Made by a program: the position numbers and the translations under genes | Shown here: one piece after another, positions 16,133-20,711 of the stretch | Numbering within the stretch: position 1 is the first letter of the stretch | How the letters are laid out: every line of letters starts with the position of its first letter | The notes under the pieces: model-generated | Database searches by the model: none | Told to the model about the DNA's origin: nothing | What the model saw: the letters and a program-made list of their open reading frames with translations, nothing else | IMG/VR virus record: IMGVR_UViG_3300025769_001069 | Span: 1-20,711 of that record | Source of the DNA: a virus | Direction: 5' to 3' (one strand) | Length of the DNA: 20,711 nucleotides

Positions 16133-16975
16133 TTAAGATTCACGACATGTGAGTTGAACAATACCCTCAGCATCGATAGCAACCGCAGTAGCAGAAAGAA
16201 GTGTATTCACAAGGAATGAAGTCTTTTCTGGTACGTAGTTGATTTCTGTGCGAGGCGCGATACCTTCAGCATAGCCCATTGAGTCTTTGTGGAATGCCCA
16301 GATTGTTCTGTCTAAAGAACCATCAATAGCAAGACCACCCTCAGAGCGATCACCTAATACATGGAATTTAAAGCCTAAGAATGTATCTACTTCACCAGAT
16401 ACTAAAGCTTTAACTGTATTGTAATCAGATGATGTTACAGCTGTTTCTGAAAGTAAAGAAGCTAATGAGTTAGCATGGATAACCATATGACGATCCTGTG
16501 GAGGAACGTTACCTTTATCCAATAATTTTTTAGCTTCACGTAGTTTAGCTACGTTTAAGTTTGTATCAGTACCACCAATGTCATTAGAAACTGTTAATGA
16601 TGTTGATGATGCTGTAAGTGCATCAAGAATAAGTTGATCTTGTCTACGACCGATTGCGTTCGCTAAAACTTGAACGAGCTCTTGTCTTTCGTCAAAATTA
16701 ACTTTTTGTTGCATAAAGATGTCAGAATACTCAGCAGCATTCCAATCTTCAAGTGTTGCAGTTACTTGTGAAAAACTTACATTAAGTGGAGTAACGTCAG
16801 TTTGTGGTACACGAAGTGTAGCTGAACCTTTACCTACTTTAGGGAATTTCACAACTTCGCCCTCAACGCCGCGTCTCATGCGTGTAGCACCAACTAATTG
16901 TGATTTAGCTTGGTACGCCTGTTTAACTTCGGCATCAAAGAGCGTAACAAAAGCATTAGATAAACCAATAGCCAT
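16133..16975 (-). CDS. Major capsid protein
   Basis: This 280-residue protein lies between the scaffold and decoration-like genes, the place of T7 gene 10. The sequence has the features of an HK97-fold coat: an N-terminal helix (LSNAFVTLFDAEVKQAYQA), GVEGEVVKFPKVG, a beta hinge with VSFSQVTATLEDWNAAEYSD, and FDERQELVQVLANAIGRRQD (the long spine helix region). Later come a P-domain-like HMVIHANSLASLLSE and a C-terminal beta tail. T7 gp10A is 345 residues, so this coat is compact. A strong AAGGAG lies 6 bases before the ATG, and a structured 173-bp leader precedes it. I saw no frameshift signal for a gp10B-like extension at the end of the gene. Confidence 0.9.
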   Translation of the reverse strand: MAIGLSNAFVTLFDAEVKQAYQAKSQLVGATRMRRGVEGEVVKFPKVGKGSATLRVPQTDVTPLNVSFSQVTATLEDWNAAEYSDIFMQQKVNFDERQELVQVLANAIGRRQDQLILDALTASSTSLTVSNDIGGTDTNLNVAKLREAKKLLDKGNVPPQDRHMVIHANSLASLLSETAVTSSDYNTVKALVSGEVDTFLGFKFHVLGDRSEGGLAIDGSLDRTIWAFHKDSMGYAEGIAPRTEINYVPEKTSFLVNTLLSATAVAIDAEGIVQLTCRES

Positions 16976-17148
16976 GTTATTCTCCTTATAGAAATTAATA
17001 AAAAATTAATCGCTTAGGTATGCCAGAGAGTCTGGGCCACGCTTGCTATTTACGATAGCCAACCGACAAGATTACTTGTGTCAAGGGTTGCAGACGCAAT
17101 ATGCCTTGCTCTTTTTTTACCACAGAACAAGGCACGATGCAATGATTA
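16976..17148 (-). promoter_or_regulatory. Structured 173-bp leader of the major capsid gene
   Basis: This is the only long intergenic gap. In minus-strand order it holds a 7-bp stem TGCCTTG/CAAGGCA with an A-run in its loop (17102-17134), ACAAG-TAAT-CTTGT (17066-17079) and GCTAT/ATAGC (17045-17059). A CCAGA/TCTGG stem (17023-17035, extended by one G-C pair past a bulge) and an ATTAAT/ATTAAT inverted repeat (16994-17010) follow, then the ribosome site. It probably carries a late promoter and/or mRNA processing or stability elements for capsid expression, like the phi10 region of T7. No specific phage-RNA-polymerase promoter could be identified. Confidence 0.5.
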
Positions 17149-17940
17149 TTAGGCAAATACCTGTGCAAAGTATCGCTCTACTTTTTGCCTAAATGCTGGA
17201 TCAGTTTTATATCTAGGATCACCAACCATAGCATATACTTCTTCTTTGCTAGGCATATCACCATCAATAGTTGTTTCTAAAGGAACACGGCCTTCGTAAG
17301 ATGCTCTTAATTTTTCCAAAGCAGAGATGCCACGCGCTGTGCCACCCATAATTTTAAATTCTTCAAAATCATCTTTAGTCCATATTCCTTTTTGAACTAA
17401 ATTACCAGCCCATTTAACCATGCCATTAATACGTGCATCAGCATTAGGGCCAAGTGATTTTCGTTCTTCATCAAGGTTAATTTCGTAAGTTTCTTGCTCC
17501 TGACTAGCCATATCAACAATATTACTTACAAGAGAGTCTAATGCTCCTTGGCTAATATTATTTTCTCTAGCCCACTCTAATACATGACTCCTAACAGGAT
17601 CATCTTCTGGAGTGTTACCAAAAGCAGCAACGTCATACTTACCATTTTCTGGCGCTTTATGCTTGCCTTGAGAGATTTGTTTGCGTAAATCTTTCCAAGA
17701 TTTGACGAGCGCTTGCTCATCTTTCTTGTCATCTTTAATAAAGTTTTCTGGCCACCATTCTGGAATAGGATTTTCAGCATCTTCTAATGCTTGCAATTCT
17801 TTTGGATCACGATGGTCAATTTCTACTTGTTGCGGATTGTCTGAGCTGGCTTCCTCAACTTCTGGTGTTGCATTATCGAGTAGGCCAGTTGCTTCTTGAG
17901 TTTCCTCTTGAACACTAGGCTCGATTGCTTCTTCGCTCAT
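17149..17940 (-). CDS. Capsid assembly scaffolding protein (T7 gp9-like)
   Basis: This 263-residue acidic protein sits between the portal module and the capsid gene, the standard scaffold position. T7 gp9 is 307 residues. The first ~60 residues are Glu/Gln/Asp-rich and probably disordered. Next comes IPEWWPENFIKDD (58-70), followed by a Lys/Asp helix (ALVKSWKDLRKQIS) that is the usual entry motif of podophage scaffolds. A helical middle and a C-terminal DPRYKTDPAFRQKVERYF follow, the coat-binding-like helix. The role is inferred as guiding prohead assembly and leaving before packaging. AAGGA lies 7 bases before the ATG, which overlaps the upstream stop (TAATG). Confidence 0.88.
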   Translation of the reverse strand: MSEEAIEPSVQEETQEATGLLDNATPEVEEASSDNPQQVEIDHRDPKELQALEDAENPIPEWWPENFIKDDKKDEQALVKSWKDLRKQISQGKHKAPENGKYDVAAFGNTPEDDPVRSHVLEWARENNISQGALDSLVSNIVDMASQEQETYEINLDEERKSLGPNADARINGMVKWAGNLVQKGIWTKDDFEEFKIMGGTARGISALEKLRASYEGRVPLETTIDGDMPSKEEVYAMVGDPRYKTDPAFRQKVERYFAQVFA

Positions 17941-18203
17941 TATAGTTTCCTTGCTCTAATTAACCTTGCTTCTAAATCCTTAATGACACTATTCTGTCCT
18001 TCACGATAAAATGCGTAACTAGGATCGCTTCCTGGCAAGGCAACAGGTTGCTCAACAACTGCTTCGCGCAGCCATTTCATTAATTTTTCACCATCTTCAG
18101 TTCCTAATACTCTTAGTGTAAGACGGTCTAGATCATCTTTTTTTTGATTAACGTCAGCTATTTCAAGAGGTAATGCTGACTCTAAATCTTCCCAGCCAGC
18201 CAT
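17940..18203 (-). CDS. Bbp19-like small structural protein
   Basis: This 87-residue protein contains LRVLGTEDGEKLMKWLRE (residues 30-47) and DPSYAFYREGQNSVIKDL (60-77). A 'F/L-x-T-x-D-G-x-x-ψ-x-x-x-L' stretch followed by 'D-P-x-x-A-x-R-E-G-Q-x-S-V' is the pattern I associate with the Bbp19-like domain of Bordetella phage BPP-1 and similar podophages, usually encoded between portal and scaffold/capsid genes. Function is unknown, probably head assembly. GGAG lies 7 bases before the ATG, two bases separate it from the portal stop, and its own stop overlaps the scaffold start. The assignment is from pattern memory and moderately sure. Confidence 0.7.
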   Translation of the reverse strand: MAGWEDLESALPLEIADVNQKKDDLDRLTLRVLGTEDGEKLMKWLREAVVEQPVALPGSDPSYAFYREGQNSVIKDLEARLIRARKL

Positions 18204-18205
18204 AA

Positions 18206-19792
18206 TTATTCTCCTTGTGCTTGTGCAACAGCAGCAGTAGCAGCTTCTTGTGCCATTTCTGGATTAGCTTCAGCAGCTTGCTCTGCCATAGCCATCATTT
18301 GTTGTTGCATCATCATTCGCTCTATTTTAGTATTTAAAATGCGCCCAGGGATATTTAAGTGTTCTGCAATGAAATCCATCATCTCGTCAACCTTAAGAAC
18401 AGTCATACCTTGTTGCCCTGATGCTTGTGCAATTTGTGCAAATTTTAATACATTTTCTACATCTTCCATTGATTGTGCTTGTGCAAGTGGCGATACAGGT
18501 TGTATTTTAATTTCAAGACCATTAACTTTAAGTGGTAAGTTTATTAAACCTTTTTGATCCATAACTTGTAATATCTTAGTTACAACTGGAATCATAGTTT
18601 CGTTAATAAGACGCCCAAAAGCAGAACCTAAGTTTTGAGCAAGCTCTTTCATTCGCTCAACTACTTCTGTTGCAGAGCGAGCTGACATATTATCTGGCGG
18701 CAATGATTCGTCAAGTAAAATACGTTTAATATTCATACGAAGATCATTCATAATAAGTTGTGATACATTAAAATCGCCTGATCTTGGTAATGCTTTTAAA
18801 GACTCACCTTGTGGCCCGCCATTGCGCGCTACAGGGATAATTGCTCCTGGCATAATTTTAACGGTATTAGGATTAAGAACACCATCATCGGCAGCGGTAT
18901 AAACGCCAGAAATAGATAATGACGCATTTTTTAATACTAACTCAATCGTTTTATTAAGTGTTTTAATATCTGGTAATGCAGTAATCAGCGGGCCTCTGCC
19001 ATAAATCTCACCAGCCACTTTAGCATAACGTGATACTACCCAAGGGCTAATCTCTGAACGTCTATAAACTAATTCTGTTTTACTTTCTTTGTGTATTAAA
19101 TGATAACAAAAATCACCACGTTTAGGATCAAGAATTGTAGCCTCGATGAGCTCAACATCTTCTGTAGGTTTTTGATCAATTTTATCTTGCAATTCTTTAG
19201 GTATTTTAGCGTCTGGCCATTGACGCTGTATTGATTCGCCTTTAATACGAACACGTCTATAAACATTATCTACCTGACCATCAGCACCTTCTTCAAAAGC
19301 AACCAGGTATTGAGGAACTGGAATAAAGTTAATAGGATTGACATCATCACCTGGTTGCACCATCATAACGGCTGTGCCCACACATAAATCAAGCAAGAAC
19401 TCACCAATAGCAATATCAAAGTTAGATTGCTTAAGCGTTGAAAATAATTTATTAGAATATACATCAAGCGCTCTTTGAGCTTCTTGTTTTCTATCCATAG
19501 GAATGTCTGTGCCTGGCTCAAGTCTGCACCAATTTCTTTGTGGAGGGAAAATGCCAGACTGCATGCGGTTAGCAAATCGTTGTGTAGAATTGATTGCAGT
19601 TGAATCAAATACGCGATTCATTTTCTTTTGACCGCCTACCCCGCCTTCCCAATAACCATCATATAAATTACGCTGAGGCAACGCAAACTCATATGCTTCT
19701 TCATATAAATTTCTAAAATCTTCTTTTTTTCTTAAAGCTGTCTCATGTCTTTTTAAAACATCTTGAGCTGATAATCTCATCATGGCTACCAT
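18206..19792 (-). CDS. Portal (head-to-tail connector) protein
   Basis: This 528-residue protein (T7 gp8 is 536) forms the dodecameric vertex for DNA packaging and ejection. Supporting motifs are an N-terminal 'Y-E-E-A-Y-E-F-A-L-P-Q-R' helix (30-41), then VFDSTAINSTQRFANRMQSG and IFPPQRNWCRL (61-91). Also present are GEFLLDLCVGTAVMMVQPG and SRYAKVAGEIYGRGP, all characteristic of the head-tail connector family. Residues ~490-528 form a Met/Gln/Ala-rich helical tail. The start overlaps the upstream stop (TAATG) with GGGGAAA just before it; Met4 and Met5 are less favoured alternatives. Gene order portal, small protein, scaffold, coat agrees with the call. Confidence 0.93.
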   Translation of the reverse strand: MVAMMRLSAQDVLKRHETALRKKEDFRNLYEEAYEFALPQRNLYDGYWEGGVGGQKKMNRVFDSTAINSTQRFANRMQSGIFPPQRNWCRLEPGTDIPMDRKQEAQRALDVYSNKLFSTLKQSNFDIAIGEFLLDLCVGTAVMMVQPGDDVNPINFIPVPQYLVAFEEGADGQVDNVYRRVRIKGESIQRQWPDAKIPKELQDKIDQKPTEDVELIEATILDPKRGDFCYHLIHKESKTELVYRRSEISPWVVSRYAKVAGEIYGRGPLITALPDIKTLNKTIELVLKNASLSISGVYTAADDGVLNPNTVKIMPGAIIPVARNGGPQGESLKALPRSGDFNVSQLIMNDLRMNIKRILLDESLPPDNMSARSATEVVERMKELAQNLGSAFGRLINETMIPVVTKILQVMDQKGLINLPLKVNGLEIKIQPVSPLAQAQSMEDVENVLKFAQIAQASGQQGMTVLKVDEMMDFIAEHLNIPGRILNTKIERMMMQQQMMAMAEQAAEANPEMAQEAATAAVAQAQGE

Positions 19793-20520
19793 TAGATTTC
19801 CCCGTAACTAAATAAATTTTGTTTATAGATGCCAGCATCTTTTGATAAAGGCTTAGGTTTAACTTTTGTTTTTGGAAACACATTTTTATTAGCTCGTGTG
19901 TGTGAAGTCCAATTGTCAATATAAATTTTAGCTGATTTTTGATTTCCATCTTTAAAATCCACAATTTCACCCGCTAAATATTTACTTAAATTTGTAGCGC
20001 CACTATTGTGCCCAAACGCTAAATACCCCATTTGCCCAACAAGGTTAGTGTTCATAAATTTTTCTTTACCTTTTTGCCTTAAATATTCACTATTGCCTGT
20101 CATAAATCTATAGTTGCTAATTGTAAATCCAGCAAATAATTGTTCTTGTAATAAATGATCATTTAAAAAGGCCTCTCTTGCTTTAGATGTATGTCCTGGA
20201 TTTTTAATGCCAAAATTTCTTGCGCCAGATTCTTTAGCATCAGCCCCTAATTGGTAACGACCATCATAAGCATTATTGCTACCGCCTTGTTTTTTATAAT
20301 AAGGTGCATACCTTGCATATTCTGTTTCAAACTTATTGCCTTGAGATTCACGATAGGCAATCGAATTACGATACAAATCCCATTGAGCTTTGTTTAAACC
20401 AAGGTTTTCTTCGACAAACTTATAAACATCACCCATGCCTTCCATTGTTTTTGTGTCATTTTTTTCCATTGTAAATCCTGTGAACAGTATATAAATTAAT
20501 AGGGCCAAAATAAATTTCAT
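19792..20520 (-). CDS. Lysozyme/lytic-transglycosylase-like protein with N-terminal hydrophobic segment
   Basis: This 242-residue protein is predicted to cut peptidoglycan. The SLT/lysozyme-like core shows IAYRESQGN (Glu58, likely catalytic) and NNAYDGRYQLGADAKESGAR (84-101), the Y-D-G-x-Y-Q-L/M-G loop of phage-type transglycosylases. LAFGHNSGATNLSKYL follows near residue 170. Residues 2-16 (KFILALLIYILFTGF) are hydrophobic and could be a signal or signal-anchor, but there is no clear cleavage site. The first ATG (20520) has little SD. Met18 (20469) has AGGA exactly 6 bases upstream, so a shorter 225-residue cytoplasmic or virion form is possible. It may be the endolysin, or a separate carrier of the activity found at the N-terminus of T7 gp16. 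It overlaps the portal start by one base. Confidence 0.82.
   Translation of the reverse strand: MKFILALLIYILFTGFTMEKNDTKTMEGMGDVYKFVEENLGLNKAQWDLYRNSIAYRESQGNKFETEYARYAPYYKKQGGSNNAYDGRYQLGADAKESGARNFGIKNPGHTSKAREAFLNDHLLQEQLFAGFTISNYRFMTGNSEYLRQKGKEKFMNTNLVGQMGYLAFGHNSGATNLSKYLAGEIVDFKDGNQKSAKIYIDNWTSHTRANKNVFPKTKVKPKPLSKDAGIYKQNLFSYGEI
20476..20479 (-). promoter_or_regulatory. Internal ribosome binding site in the lysozyme-like gene
   Basis: AGGA followed by TTTACA and ATG (20467-20469) would start translation at Met18, just after the hydrophobic N-terminal segment. The upstream ATG at 20520 has no comparable site. This supports a second, signal-less product. Confidence 0.45.
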
Positions 20521-20523
20521 GCA

Positions 20524-20711
20524 TTATTCATTCCAACTTAATATAATCTCAGCAGCATGAGCATTGTTCTGAGTATCTGCATTGGTTAATCTAAACAAGT
20601 AAGTCGTGAGTCCTTTTAATATTAAATTGTTACCACCAGCCTCACCTCCACCGCCTTTTTTACCAAGACCCCCTGTTAAAATTTCTTGCAATACTAAGGT
20701 TCCTAATGAAG
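20524..20711 (-). CDS. C-terminal part of an unidentified, probably beta-rich phage protein, partial at the right edge
   Basis: An open frame runs from the right edge to TAA at 20524-20526, leaving 62 residues. It has a Gly/Lys-rich loop (TGGLGKKGGGGEAGGNN) and then a beta-like end (LILKGLTTYLFRLTN ... AEIILSWNE). The 'GGxxLxLKxxTxYLFRLTN' end followed by a final W-x-E resembles C-termini of some phage structural proteins that I cannot name with certainty. It has no start in the window. Its stop lies 3 bases before the lysozyme-like gene's first ATG, so both are probably in one transcript. The absence of any stop in 62 codons and the non-random composition support a real gene. Confidence 0.65.
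   Translation of the reverse strand, partial: SLGTLVLQEILTGGLGKKGGGGEAGGNNLILKGLTTYLFRLTNADTQNNAHAAEIILSWNE

Noticed and set aside
16133-16200. Programmed frameshift at the end of the capsid gene (gp10A/10B style)
   Set aside because: I see no slippery heptamer near the stop, and the decoration-like gene begins independently with its own ribosome site.
17052-17084. Sigma-70-like promoter: TTGACA at 17079-17084 (minus strand) in the capsid leader
   Set aside because: No acceptable -10 box lies 16-18 bases downstream. The nearest candidate, TATCGT, is 21 bases away and a poor match.
17102-17134. Intrinsic terminator after the scaffold gene
   Set aside because: The 7-bp stem is real, but its A/T run is inside the loop and no T-tract follows on the minus strand. 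I kept it only as part of the structured leader.

Overview
The window reads as the late (virion and lysis) half of a lytic, T7-like podovirus genome. All 19 genes lie on the minus strand, so the order of transcription is from the right edge (20711) to the left edge (1). The DNA is AT-rich by eye (GC not computed). Small companion proteins and a repeat-built tail fibre resemble those I know from marine, uncultured or SAR11/SAR116-type podophages. That host guess is inference; no host gene, tRNA or integrase is present to anchor it.

Layout in transcription order. (1) Right edge: the C-terminal 62 residues of an unidentified beta-rich protein, then a lysozyme or lytic-transglycosylase-like protein with an N-terminal hydrophobic segment. 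(2) Head module: portal, a Bbp19-like small protein, scaffold, a 173-bp structured leader, major capsid protein and a small decoration-like protein. (3) A GC-rich hairpin sits at the same place as the T7 late terminator T-phi, between the capsid genes and the tail genes. (4) Tail and ejection module: tail tubular proteins A and B, and gp14-like and gp15-like internal virion proteins. Two ~815-residue proteins follow and together occupy the place of T7 gp16; the first carries a ParB-like DGHxR domain. (5) A 1379-residue tail fibre with a T7-type virion-binding head, an Ala/Ser/Thr heptad stalk, about 40 seventeen-residue repeats and a C-terminal S74 autoprotease/chaperone. (6) Left edge: five small genes, two of them single-membrane-span proteins and one cut by the edge. 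These probably form a lysis or accessory cassette leading toward terminase genes outside the window.

The genes are packed tightly. Six junctions use a one-base TAATG stop/start overlap, consistent with translational coupling in one late transcript. The longest gap is the 173-bp capsid leader, so no stretch over 300 bases lacks a gene. The portal, scaffold and capsid build the prohead. The adaptor and nozzle close it, the internal proteins are predicted to be ejected to form a DNA channel, the fibre finds the host, and the lysozyme plus small membrane proteins release progeny. The least ordinary parts are the ParB-bearing ejection protein, the highly repetitive fibre, the capsid leader and the two-start lysozyme gene.
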